From NCBI GenBank assembly GCA_031969915.1, contig DALYJJ010000162.1:1-12815 (forward strand): DNA of 12,815 nucleotides. Reading direction: 5' to 3'. Positions 6,429 to 12,815 of the stretch are shown one piece after another (the stretch's first letter is position 1; every line of letters begins with the position of its first letter). The position numbers were made by a program, and so were the translations under genes. The notes beneath the pieces are model-generated. The model did not search any database. It saw only the letters and a list, made by a program, of their open reading frames with translations, and had not been told where the DNA came from. The stretch comes from DALYJJ01 sp031969915. Lineage in GTDB: Bacteria; Acidobacteriota; Terriglobia; Bryobacterales; Bryobacteraceae.

Positions 6429-8678
6429 ATGTCCCGAATTGTGTCTTGCCTGATTCTGGCCGCCGCGGCGCTCGCCGCACAGCCGGCCAAACAGACCGCC
6501 CCTCCATCCGCCGCCCGGCCCTCGGCGGCCCTGGAAGCTCGCGTCGACGCGGTGCTGAAGCAGATGACGGTGGAAGAGAAGGCCGGCCAGATGACGCAGG
6601 TTACGATCGACGTGCTCTCGGCCGGTTCGGCCACCGGTCTGTCGCACAAGCTGGACCCGTCGAAAGTGGAGACGGCGATCAACAAGTACAAGGTCGGGTC
6701 GGTGCTGAACGTGAACGGCGAGGCCTTCCCGGTGGAGCACTGGCACAAGGTGATCGACGCGATTCAGGACGCGGCGGCGAAGAACCGGCTGAAGGTTCCG
6801 GTTCTGTATGGCATCGATTCGGTGCATGGCGCGCAGTACACGCGGGGCGCGGCGCTGCTGCCGCAGGCGATCGCCGTGGCGGCGACGTGGAACACGGACA
6901 TCGCGCGGAGGGCGGGAGAAATCGCCGCATGGCAGACGCGGGCATCGGGCATTCCGTGGAACTTCTATCCGGTGCTCGACATCGGCCGTCATCCGGCGTG
7001 GCCGCGACTGTGGGAGGGCTATGGGGAAGACGTGCACATCGCGACGCAGATGGGCCTGGCCTACATCGAGGGCATGCAGGGGAAGGACATTTCCGCGCCG
7101 GACAAAGTGATCGCGTGTTTGAAGCACTACGCGGGCTACAGCATGCCCTACAACGGAAAGGACCGCACGCCGGCGCTGCTCGACGAGCGAACGATGCGGC
7201 AATATGTGCTGCCGCCGTTCGAGGCGGCGGTGCGGGCGGGCGTGCCCACGGTTATGGCGAACAGCGCGGAGATCAACGGAATACCGGGCCACGCCAACCA
7301 TTGGCTGCTGACCACGGTGTTGAAGAAAGAGTGGGGCTTCCAGGGTTTCACCGTCTCCGACTGGGAGGACATCAAGCGGCTGCACACGCGCGACAAGGTA
7401 GCCGCGACGCCGAAAGAGGCGGTGCGCATGGCGGTGATGGCGGGCGTGGACATGAGCATGGTGCCGCTCGACTACAGCTTCTACGAACTGCTGCTGGAGT
7501 GCGCGAAAGACGGCTCCGTGCCGATGACGCGGATTGACGACGCGGTGCGGCGCATCTTGCGGGTGAAGTTCCAGGCGGGACTGTTTGAGCGCCCGAAGGG
7601 CGACGCGAAGATGCGCGCCCAGTTCGAGCGGGGGGAGTTTCACCAGGCGAATCTGGAAGCGGCGCGGGAGGCGATTACGCTCCTGAAGAACGCCGGCGGC
7701 GTGCTGCCCTTGGCCAAGGGAAAGAAGATCCTGGTCACCGGCCCCACGGCGGACATGCGCTCCGTGCTGAACAGCGGGTGGACGATCACCTGGCAGGGAG
7801 ATCAGGAGCACCTGTATCCGAAAGACAAGCCGACGATCCTGGGGGCAATCCGGCAAGCGGCCGGGGCGGGGAATGTGACGTACGCGCCGGGAACTTCATT
7901 CGACAAGGAGATCGACATTCCAGCGGCGGTGCGCGCGGCGGAGAGCGTGGACGTGATCGTGGCCGCGCTCGGGGAGAAGGCCTATTGCGAGACGCCCGGG
8001 AACATCGAGAACCTGATGCTCGATGAGCCGCAACTCCGGCTGGTGGCGGAGCTGGCGAAGCTGGGCAAGCCCCTGGTGGTGGTCCTCGCCCAGGGGCGTC
8101 CGCGGGTGATCCGGCCGATCGTGCCGATGGCGCAGGCCATCGTCATGGCGTATCTGCCGGGTGAGCAGGGCGGGCGCGCCGTGGCCGACGTTCTGTTCGG
8201 CGAGGTCAATCCGAGCGGCAAACTGCCGGTGACGTATCCGCGGGGGCCCAACGGCCATTCGACGTACGATTACAAACCGCTCGAGAACACGGGCGACAAC
8301 CCGGTGTCCTTCGAATGGCCTTTCGGCCACGGGCTGAGCTACACGACGTTTGCGTATTCCGACCTGAAGCTGTCGTCGACGAAGCTGCCCCAGGGCGGCT
8401 CGATCACGGCCAGCGTGAAGGTGACGAACACGGGCTCGCGCGAGGGCAAGGAAGTGGTGGCGCTCTATGTGAGCGACGAGTATCGCAGCGTTTCTCCGCC
8501 GAACCGCGAATTGAAGGGGTTTCAGAAGATCGCACTGAAGCCGGGCGAAGCGCGGACAGTGGAGTTCCGGCTGACGCCGCGGGACCTGGCATTCGTCGGG
8601 CTGAACAACAAGTGGATTACCGAGGCGGGGACGTTCCGGGTGATGGTGGGTGGTCTGACGGAGTCGTTTTCTCACTGA
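6429..8678 (+). CDS. Secreted GH3 beta-glucosidase-type glycosidase
   Basis: A 749-residue protein with a signal peptide (MSRIVSCLILAAAALAAQ). It has the three-domain GH3 layout: an N-terminal barrel from about residue 36 to 400, an alpha/beta sandwich from about 415 (ITLLKNAGGVLPL) to 640, and a fibronectin-III-like domain from about 644 to the end (VTNTGSREGKEVVALYV, ELKGFQKIALKPGE). The nucleophile is Asp311 in GFTVSDWEDI. The acid/base is probably Glu521 in GEKAYCETPGN, which aligns with the ExoI-type GEHPYTET segment. KHYAGY and the GIDSVHGAQY block, near residue 130, shape the sugar site. It most likely removes terminal beta-D-glucose or xylose from oligosaccharides in the periplasm, complementing the GH5 enzyme. 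A GGGA 5 nt before the ATG supports the start. Its last 62 bp are antisense to the convergent membrane-protein gene. Confidence 0.93.
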   Translation: MSRIVSCLILAAAALAAQPAKQTAPPSAARPSAALEARVDAVLKQMTVEEKAGQMTQVTIDVLSAGSATGLSHKLDPSKVETAINKYKVGSVLNVNGEAFPVEHWHKVIDAIQDAAAKNRLKVPVLYGIDSVHGAQYTRGAALLPQAIAVAATWNTDIARRAGEIAAWQTRASGIPWNFYPVLDIGRHPAWPRLWEGYGEDVHIATQMGLAYIEGMQGKDISAPDKVIACLKHYAGYSMPYNGKDRTPALLDERTMRQYVLPPFEAAVRAGVPTVMANSAEINGIPGHANHWLLTTVLKKEWGFQGFTVSDWEDIKRLHTRDKVAATPKEAVRMAVMAGVDMSMVPLDYSFYELLLECAKDGSVPMTRIDDAVRRILRVKFQAGLFERPKGDAKMRAQFERGEFHQANLEAAREAITLLKNAGGVLPLAKGKKILVTGPTADMRSVLNSGWTITWQGDQEHLYPKDKPTILGAIRQAAGAGNVTYAPGTSFDKEIDIPAAVRAAESVDVIVAALGEKAYCETPGNIENLMLDEPQLRLVAELAKLGKPLVVVLAQGRPRVIRPIVPMAQAIVMAYLPGEQGGRAVADVLFGEVNPSGKLPVTYPRGPNGHSTYDYKPLENTGDNPVSFEWPFGHGLSYTTFAYSDLKLSSTKLPQGGSITASVKVTNTGSREGKEVVALYVSDEYRSVSPPNRELKGFQKIALKPGEARTVEFRLTPRDLAFVGLNNKWITEAGTFRVMVGGLTESFSH

Positions 8679-10185
8679 CGGATTGGGGCGCGAGTTTGTA
8701 GAGCCGGCCTTTGCCGGCCTGCCCGACGAGCGAGTACGCGCGAGGGAGCATCGTTTCCAGGCGCGGTGGCGCGCCCCACGAATAGACGAAGTCGTATTTT
8801 GCCGGGAGGCGCTCCCATCGGATCGCGGAAGGATTGGGGTTGGGTCCGAACCATTGCAGGGAGCGTTCGCGAAAAAGGACCGGCTGGAACCCATCGACGG
8901 CGATCAACTGAGGCCAGAAGACGAGCCTGTCCACGGTGGTGTATTCGAGCGCATGCAGCAGGTGGCGCTCCCGCTTTCCGGCTTCGGCTTCGGCCGGCAA
9001 CTCGAAGATGGGATACACGCTCGCCCGCGCCGGGACCGCGCGGAGTAACTCCAATTGGGATCGGGTGAGACGGTCGCCGTCCACCCACGACCGTTGGATT
9101 TCGACTACGCGGGCGGAAAGAGCGGCCAGGGCGAGGACGAACGCCAGGCGCGCCCAGACGGGAGGCACGGCGGCGGCGGCCGAGAGGAGCAGGACGAGGA
9201 GAGCCAGGATCGCGAGGCGCGCATCGAGGTCCGATCCACCGAAGAGTTCCTGGCCCGGCATGGCCACGGCGAGGGCCAGCAGGACCGCGCCGGCGATCTG
9301 CAGATCGGTGATCGCCCACGGACGCGCTTTGACCAGCAGGATCACGAGTGCGGCAAGCAGCAGAGCGCCATACACGAAGGTGAGGCCGAGATCGTACGTG
9401 ATGAGAAAACTCGCCAGATGCTTGGCCTTGAGCAACCAGGAGCCCCACACGACGGCACCGCGGTCCTCGCCCAGCGATCGGAGGCCGATGTAGATCGCCA
9501 GGGAAGGCGTGAAGGGGAGCAAATGGAGGAGAGCCTGACCTAAAGAGAGTTGTCCGCGCCTCCAGTGGATTGCGGCGAGCGCGGCGACGGAGACCATGAG
9601 CGCAGCGAAGCCGATCAGGTGGGCGAGGAAGGTGGCCAGGTACAGGGCGGCCATCAGGAGAGACCGGAGAGCGAAGGGCTCTCCTCGCAACCGGAGCCAA
9701 GCGGCGAGGCTGAGCAGGAACGCCGCATTCCCGAAGTTGTAATTCACGAAGCCATAGAGGAAGGTCGAGTTGTAGACGAGCAGAGCCGCGACCGGTGCGA
9801 GCCAACTGGGGCGGCCATCGCCCGCGCAGCGTCCCAGCCAGTGGCACCCGGCCGCCGTCATGACCATGAGCAGAGCCAGCACCGCTTTGCCGGCGGCCTG
9901 GATGCTGAGCCACGGGAAGACGTACAGGCTGAGTATCTCGAGCGCCAGGTTCGGATGCGGCTTGTACACGGGCACGTAGCGCGCCTGGAGGACGGGTTCC
10001 TGGGCGTAGTCGCGAAGGATCCGAACGCGCGCCAGATGGGACGGGTAGTCGACCATGGACGGAAACTCGACGGTGGCGATGGGCCAGAGCAGCAGGAGCA
10101 GAACCCCGGCCATGAGGAGCCGGTAGGTGGTTTCCCGCTCCGGCGGCACAACGAAGGAAGATGAGGGCTTTCCGGTTGGGATCAT
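8617..10185 (-). CDS. Polytopic membrane protein of unknown function, GT-C-like
   Basis: A 522-residue membrane protein with roughly 10-12 hydrophobic segments from residue about 20 to 365, then a soluble region of about 150 residues. Just after the first membrane helix comes FPSMVDYPSHLARVRIL, an acidic loop resembling the Asp-containing first loop of GT-C glycosyltransferases and of a family of bacterial membrane proteins with a DYPNHLAR-like motif. A role in transferring sugar from a lipid carrier is possible but only inferred. ATG 10185 is chosen because it overlaps the upstream stop as ATGA; GTG 10191 is an alternative. The protein seems to end naturally near GRLYKLAPQS; the last 20 or so residues are Pro/Ser/Thr-rich and are encoded antisense to the GH3 gene, suggesting loss of an earlier stop codon. 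Confidence 0.75.
   Translation of the reverse strand: MIPTGKPSSSFVVPPERETTYRLLMAGVLLLLLWPIATVEFPSMVDYPSHLARVRILRDYAQEPVLQARYVPVYKPHPNLALEILSLYVFPWLSIQAAGKAVLALLMVMTAAGCHWLGRCAGDGRPSWLAPVAALLVYNSTFLYGFVNYNFGNAAFLLSLAAWLRLRGEPFALRSLLMAALYLATFLAHLIGFAALMVSVAALAAIHWRRGQLSLGQALLHLLPFTPSLAIYIGLRSLGEDRGAVVWGSWLLKAKHLASFLITYDLGLTFVYGALLLAALVILLVKARPWAITDLQIAGAVLLALAVAMPGQELFGGSDLDARLAILALLVLLLSAAAAVPPVWARLAFVLALAALSARVVEIQRSWVDGDRLTRSQLELLRAVPARASVYPIFELPAEAEAGKRERHLLHALEYTTVDRLVFWPQLIAVDGFQPVLFRERSLQWFGPNPNPSAIRWERLPAKYDFVYSWGAPPRLETMLPRAYSLVGQAGKGRLYKLAPQSVSEKTTPSDHPPSPGTSPPR
8703..8718. repeat. Short GC-rich inverted repeat
   Basis: GCCGGC, a CTTT loop, then GCCGGC again. It lies 24 bp after the GH3 stop and within the 3' part of the convergent membrane-protein gene. 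On the GH3 transcript it forms a 6-bp hairpin but no T-run follows, so termination there would be weak or factor-dependent. It may also be a copy of a dispersed GC-rich palindrome; a genome-wide count would tell. Confidence 0.3.
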
Positions 10186-12080
10186 CGCCACGTCTGGTCG
10201 ACGAGCAGGGTCAGCCCGGACGCCCGCTCGCCACCAGTATAGACGCGCTGGGTGGCTTTCCTGAAGTCGCTGGCTTTGGCCGTGGGGATGTCGACGAACG
10301 TTTGCGGGTTGCGGTCGATGTGGGGGAACCAGGTGCTCTGCACCTGAACCATCACGCGGTGGCCCTGGCGGAAGGTGTGGTGCGCGTCGGGCATGTCGAA
10401 GCGGATGACGGTGGGCTGGTTGGGTACGAACGGCTCGGGCTTCTCGAAACTCACGCGGAAGCGGCCGCGAAAGGGTTCGCCGCGGACCAATTGCTGGTAC
10501 CCGCCCATTTTGACGGCGTTGGCGGGCGCCGGCGCGGGCGTGGCCGCCTCGGACACCGGATCGGGAAAGTCACCCGGGTAGACGTCGATGAGTTTCACGA
10601 TGAAGTCGGAATCGGTGCCCGATGTAGAGACGTGCAGGGTGACGCCAACCGGCCCGGCGATGGTGAGGTCGGCATCCAGCGGTTCGGTCTCGTAGACCAG
10701 GACATCGGGGCGCGCGGCAGCGAAGCGCTGGTCCTCGGACATGTAATCGCCCCGCATCCCCTGGGCGGTGTAGCCAACGTGGGGGACCGGCTTGGCGGGA
10801 TCGCTGACGTACTCGTCGAAGGCGGCCTGGCCGGGGCGGTCAAAGGACAGCCTGGCGGAAGGCGCGAAGTAGAGGGTTCGTTTCTGCGCCTGGGAGGGCG
10901 GCCATTCGGCGTGGCGGCGCCACTCGTTCAAACCGGTGACGAAGGTCTGGGCCTTGGCGAGTTGCGGCGCCTTGCGATCCTTGAGATGGAAGGTGAAGAA
11001 GGGCAGCAGGATCTGATCGCGGAAGTAATCTCCGGTGGAGGCGGCGAAATCGAGGTTGCCAACCCGGCGGCCATCGCGCGACCAGCCGCCGTGAGTCCAG
11101 GGCCCCATGACGAGGTGGTTGGGGGCTTTGGCGCCGCCCTTGTCGATCTCCCGGAAGACGCCGAGCGGTCCCGCAAGGTCTTCGGCATCGAACCAGCCGC
11201 CCACGGTGAGCACCGCGGTAGCGATGCCTTTGAGGTGGGGAAGGAGGGAGCGCGATTGCCAGAACTCGTCGTAGTTGGGATGGGCGAGGGTTGCGTTCCA
11301 ATAGGGGTTCTGGAACTTCAGGTGCTTTTCGTTGAAGTTGGCGAGGGGGCCGGTGCGGAGGTAGAAATCGTAGCCGTCGGGGGTGCCGTACGAGAAGGGA
11401 ACGCGCGCGGCCGAGGGCGGCGCGGGGCCGCCTTTCCGCTCGACGAAAGCGGTGTAGAAACCGAAGTTGTGAGCTAGGAGGAAGGCGCCGTTGTGGTAGG
11501 CGTCGTCGCCGCGGTACAGATCGGCGATGGGGGCCTGGGGCGAGGCGGCCTTCAAGGCGGGGTGGGCGCCGGGGAGAGCGGCGGCGGCGTAGAAGCCGGG
11601 ATAGGAGATGCCCCAAATGCCGGCCCGGCCGTTGTTGCGAGGGACGTTCTTGAGGAGCCACTCGACAGTGTCATAGGTGTCGGAGCTCTCGTCGACATCC
11701 TTGGGCGAGCGCTTGGCGGCGAGGTGCGGGCGCATCTCCACCCATTCGCCTTCGGACTGGTAGCGTCCCCGGACGTCCTGGGTGACGAAGATGAATCCTT
11801 CGCGGGCGAACGGTTCGGAGGGGCCGAGGCGGGTGGGATAGCGGTCGACGCCATAGGGCGAGGCGCTATAGGGGGTGCGGACGATGAGGAAAGGATAGGT
11901 CTGCGAGTCGTCCTTGGGGACGTAGACGGCGGTATGCAGCCGGGCGCCGTCGCGCATGGGGATCCGATGCTCGTACTTGGTGTAGTGGGCGCGGATGCCG
12001 TAGGAAGGGGCGGCGGGCTGCGCATGGGCCGCGGCTGGAATGAGCACGGCGCATAGGAGGCTAGTCGGGAGAGGTCTCAT
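10182..12080 (-). CDS. CocE/NonD hydrolase, alpha-amino acid ester hydrolase-like
   Basis: A 632-residue protein with a signal peptide (MRPLPTSLLCAVLIPAAAHAQ). The alpha/beta-hydrolase domain begins with IPMRDGARLHTAVYVPK and VTQDVRGRYQSEGEWVEMRP. The catalytic triad is Ser159 in GISYPG, Asp298 in GGWFDAED and His330 in GPWTHGGW, with the family spacing. The C-terminal jelly roll carries DVLVYETEPLD, TSGTDSDFIVKLIDVYP and STWFPHIDRNPQTF. The pattern fits alpha-amino acid ester hydrolases (acetic acid bacteria and Xanthomonas enzymes that cleave or make alpha-amino beta-lactams) better than cocaine esterase. The natural substrate of such enzymes is not settled; a dipeptide or acyl-amino compound is possible here. 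ATG 12080 is preferred over the adjacent GTG 12083. No Shine-Dalgarno sequence is seen. The membrane-protein gene follows with an ATGA overlap. Confidence 0.88.
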   Translation of the reverse strand: MRPLPTSLLCAVLIPAAAHAQPAAPSYGIRAHYTKYEHRIPMRDGARLHTAVYVPKDDSQTYPFLIVRTPYSASPYGVDRYPTRLGPSEPFAREGFIFVTQDVRGRYQSEGEWVEMRPHLAAKRSPKDVDESSDTYDTVEWLLKNVPRNNGRAGIWGISYPGFYAAAALPGAHPALKAASPQAPIADLYRGDDAYHNGAFLLAHNFGFYTAFVERKGGPAPPSAARVPFSYGTPDGYDFYLRTGPLANFNEKHLKFQNPYWNATLAHPNYDEFWQSRSLLPHLKGIATAVLTVGGWFDAEDLAGPLGVFREIDKGGAKAPNHLVMGPWTHGGWSRDGRRVGNLDFAASTGDYFRDQILLPFFTFHLKDRKAPQLAKAQTFVTGLNEWRRHAEWPPSQAQKRTLYFAPSARLSFDRPGQAAFDEYVSDPAKPVPHVGYTAQGMRGDYMSEDQRFAAARPDVLVYETEPLDADLTIAGPVGVTLHVSTSGTDSDFIVKLIDVYPGDFPDPVSEAATPAPAPANAVKMGGYQQLVRGEPFRGRFRVSFEKPEPFVPNQPTVIRFDMPDAHHTFRQGHRVMVQVQSTWFPHIDRNPQTFVDIPTAKASDFRKATQRVYTGGERASGLTLLVDQTWR

Positions 12081-12081
12081 C

Positions 12082-12118
12082 ACGGTTTAGGAGAAACCGT
12101 CAGGATAGCGGAATCCTG
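12082..12118. promoter_or_regulatory. Two abutting palindromes at the hydrolase start
   Basis: ACGGTTT-AGGAG-AAACCGT (12082-12100) is a perfect 7-bp inverted repeat. It is followed directly by CAGGAT-AGCGGA-ATCCTG (12101-12118), a perfect 6-bp inverted repeat. The first touches the start codon of the leftward hydrolase gene. Part of the second reads TATCCT on the minus strand (12107-12102), a possible -10 box with no good -35. They could be an operator, a start-site hairpin limiting translation, or transcript ends from the right; the sequence does not decide. Confidence 0.45.
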
Positions 12119-12160
12119 GGCCATCAGCGAGCGCGTGTTCTCAACCCACTGCTCAGGAGG

Positions 12161-12327
12161 CGCTAACATCCTTTATTTTCAATATGTTAAGAGCGATAGC
12201 CGGGGCGACTGTGCCCCGAGCACCCAGAGTGGGCGAGCAGCGGCCGAAGGCCGTCGGGGGAAAACTTGCGTCGGAGGTTGCGGATGGACGAGTCCTTTGC
12301 TAACCTGACAGTAGTCTATCCGCAACC
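12161..12327. other. Hairpin-rich noncoding stretch, candidate structured RNA
   Basis: Within a gene-free region five possible hairpins follow one another. TAACAT pairs with ATGTTA (12164-12189), with an outer CGC/GCG clamp at 12161 and 12195. CGGGGC pairs with GCCCCG (12201-12218). CCCA pairs with TGGG (12223-12233). CGGCC pairs with GGCCG around GAA (12241-12253). GGTTGCGGATGGAC pairs with GTCTATCCGCAACC (12276-12327), a 14-bp stem with one G-U pair and a 24-nt loop. No known RNA family was recognised and the strand is not decided. It could be a small RNA, a relic of a mobile element, or chance pairing in GC-rich DNA, though the 14-bp stem is unlikely to be chance. Confidence 0.4.
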
Positions 12328-12414
12328 AACACCGAGCGGTCCTGGAAACAGGCGGCAGCGTGGGAAGGGCGGTAGGCGTTCCCGGTCGTCGATCTGCTGA
12401 GTTGCTTCGCGAGC

Positions 12415-12464
12415 AAAGAAAAGTGAAAAAAGCTCTTGCAGAGGCGGGCTCGGTTCGATAGACT
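12415..12464 (+). promoter_or_regulatory. rRNA operon promoter with A-rich upstream element
   Basis: TTGCAG (12436-12441) and TAGACT (12459-12464) are spaced by exactly 17 bp and match -35 and -10 boxes in 4 of 6 positions each. Directly upstream, 12415-12431 is almost pure A, resembling an UP element that contacts the RNA polymerase alpha subunits. Transcription would start near 12471, about 300 bp before the 16S gene, a normal distance for a bacterial rRNA leader. No other equally good promoter is seen between here and the 16S start. Confidence 0.7.
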
Positions 12465-12550
12465 GGCTGATGGGCAGCAAGAAAGATTGAATTGCAGAGT
12501 GCAGTGAAGGTAGTTTCCTCGCTGAAGAAGTTCAGATTGGACCCTCTGGC

Positions 12551-12560
12551 AGTTCTTTAG
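12551..12560 (+). promoter_or_regulatory. boxA-like site 1 in rRNA leader
   Basis: AGTTCTTTAG resembles the boxA core (GTTCTTT) bound by NusB-NusE in rRNA antitermination. It lies about 80 nt after the proposed transcription start. It is weaker than the second site because the following bases diverge from the common GAAAA extension. Confidence 0.35.
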
Positions 12561-12690
12561 AGTTCCCAAAAGTTCTCGGCGGCGGTATTCTGTGCCCGCA
12601 TGAACGCGGGCCGGGAATGACACGTGCCGGAAAGCCTTTCGAGGCCGCCAGTGAGTCGCCTTTGGAAACATCGGTGATGAGCTGGTCAGA

Positions 12691-12700
12691 TCTTTGAAAA
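12691..12700 (+). promoter_or_regulatory. boxA antitermination site in rRNA leader
   Basis: TCTTTGAAAA matches the boxA form seen in many non-enteric bacteria (TTCTTTGAAAA type), bound by NusB-NusE to protect rRNA transcription from Rho. It lies about 70 nt before 16S. The flanks AGAT and ATCT (12688-12691 and 12699-12702) could form a short stem across it. Confidence 0.55.
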
Positions 12701-12768
12701 TCTAGTTGGACGCTAAGTTTTATTTCGCCAATTTCTGAGTCTCAATCGAGACCATATACTCAAACGGT

Positions 12769-12815
12769 TCAAACGAGAGTTTGATCCCGGCTCAGAATCA
12801 ACGCTGGCGGCGCGC
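12769..12815 (+). rRNA. rrs: 16S ribosomal RNA, 5' end (partial)
   Basis: AGAGTTTGATC begins at 12776 and corresponds to E. coli position 8, so the mature 5' end should be near 12769. It continues with GGCTCAGAATCAACGCTGG and GCGG, the universal 16S start with the AGAATCAACGC form typical of Acidobacteriota. The gene runs off the right edge. Position 20 (12788) is C where nearly all bacteria have U. Helix 1 (positions 9-13 with 21-25) is intact. Confidence 0.95.

Larger units (their letters stand above)
12471..12768 (+). other. rRNA leader (spacer before 16S)
   Basis: This stretch lies between the proposed start site and 16S rRNA and has no credible coding frame. It contains two boxA-like sites annotated separately and a hairpin GCCCGC-ATGAAC-GCGGGC (12594-12611). 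A smaller hairpin, GTCTC-AATC-GAGAC, lies at 12739-12752, about 17 nt before the mature 5' end. The last part is AT-rich compared with the genes. Part of it should pair with sequence after the 16S gene to form the RNase III processing stem, which cannot be checked here. Confidence 0.6.

Noticed and set aside
6366..7856. Long antisense open frame (496 codons) opposite the GH3 gene
   Set aside because: Low-complexity Arg/His-rich protein lying wholly opposite a clear GH3 enzyme.
10161..11477. Plus-strand open frame (438 codons) opposite the CocE/NonD hydrolase
   Set aside because: Gly/Val-rich shadow translation with no family features; the minus-strand gene has an intact catalytic triad and signal peptide.
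12276..12327. Intrinsic terminator for a transcript from the left or right
   Set aside because: The stem has a 24-nt loop and no T-run on either strand, so it does not fit an intrinsic terminator.
12300..12671. A 123-codon open frame on the minus strand in the gene-free region
   Set aside because: It runs backwards across the rRNA promoter and leader, its protein has no recognisable family features, and the DNA is better explained by the promoter, boxA and hairpins.
12084..12768. tRNA gene, CRISPR array or insertion sequence near the rRNA operon
   Set aside because: No cloverleaf with anticodon arm, no regularly spaced repeats and no transposase-like frame could be seen.

Overview
The window looks like chromosomal DNA of a GC-rich member of the Acidobacteriota. 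The best evidence is the right edge, where a 16S rRNA gene begins at about 12769. Its first 47 bases carry the CTCAGAATCAACGCTGGCGG signature typical of that phylum and match the published Acido31F primer site except for one base. The protein content agrees: TPM/LemA envelope proteins, secreted GH5 and GH3 enzymes, a CocE/NonD hydrolase and a lipoprotein-sorting-like secreted protein. A Solibacter/Bryobacterales-type lineage is plausible but cannot be fixed from this window.

Layout. (1) Bases 1-4724 hold a tight same-strand run: the tail of a TPM-domain protein, a minimal nucleotidyltransferase-like protein, LemA, an aldehyde dehydrogenase, a 2-keto-3-deoxy-pentonate dehydratase-like FAH-fold enzyme, and a Tat-exported GH5 glycoside hydrolase. 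Gaps are 3, 7, 10 and 52 bp, then a 4-bp stop/start overlap, so all six may be one transcript. (2) Bases 4714-5487 (minus) encode a secreted protein of unknown function that overlaps a neighbour at both ends. (3) Bases 5426-8678 (plus) encode a CPBP intramembrane protease-like protein and a secreted GH3 beta-glycosidase. (4) Bases 8617-12080 (minus) form a two-gene unit: an alpha-amino-acid-ester-hydrolase-like enzyme, followed with an ATGA overlap by a polytopic membrane protein of unknown function. (5) Bases 12081-12768 contain no credible protein gene. They hold two abutting palindromes at the hydrolase start, a strongly hairpin-forming stretch, a good rRNA promoter with an A-rich upstream element, and an rRNA leader with boxA-like sites. 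(6) Bases 12769-12815 are the 5' end of 16S rRNA.

How the genes fit together. The GH5 and GH3 enzymes would release sugars from plant or microbial glycans outside the cytoplasm. The dehydratase and dehydrogenase pair would take a 2-keto-3-deoxy-pentonate through 2-oxoglutarate semialdehyde to 2-oxoglutarate, as in Weimberg-type pentose oxidation; the upstream sugar dehydrogenase and first dehydratase are not in the window. The TPM/LemA genes are envelope-associated and their link to sugar use is only positional. No mobile element, CRISPR array or tRNA was seen. The points most worth a second look are the nucleotidyltransferase-like gene lodged between TPM and LemA, the structured intergenic segment upstream of the rRNA promoter, the U20C change in the 16S start, and the unusually large antisense overlaps between genes.
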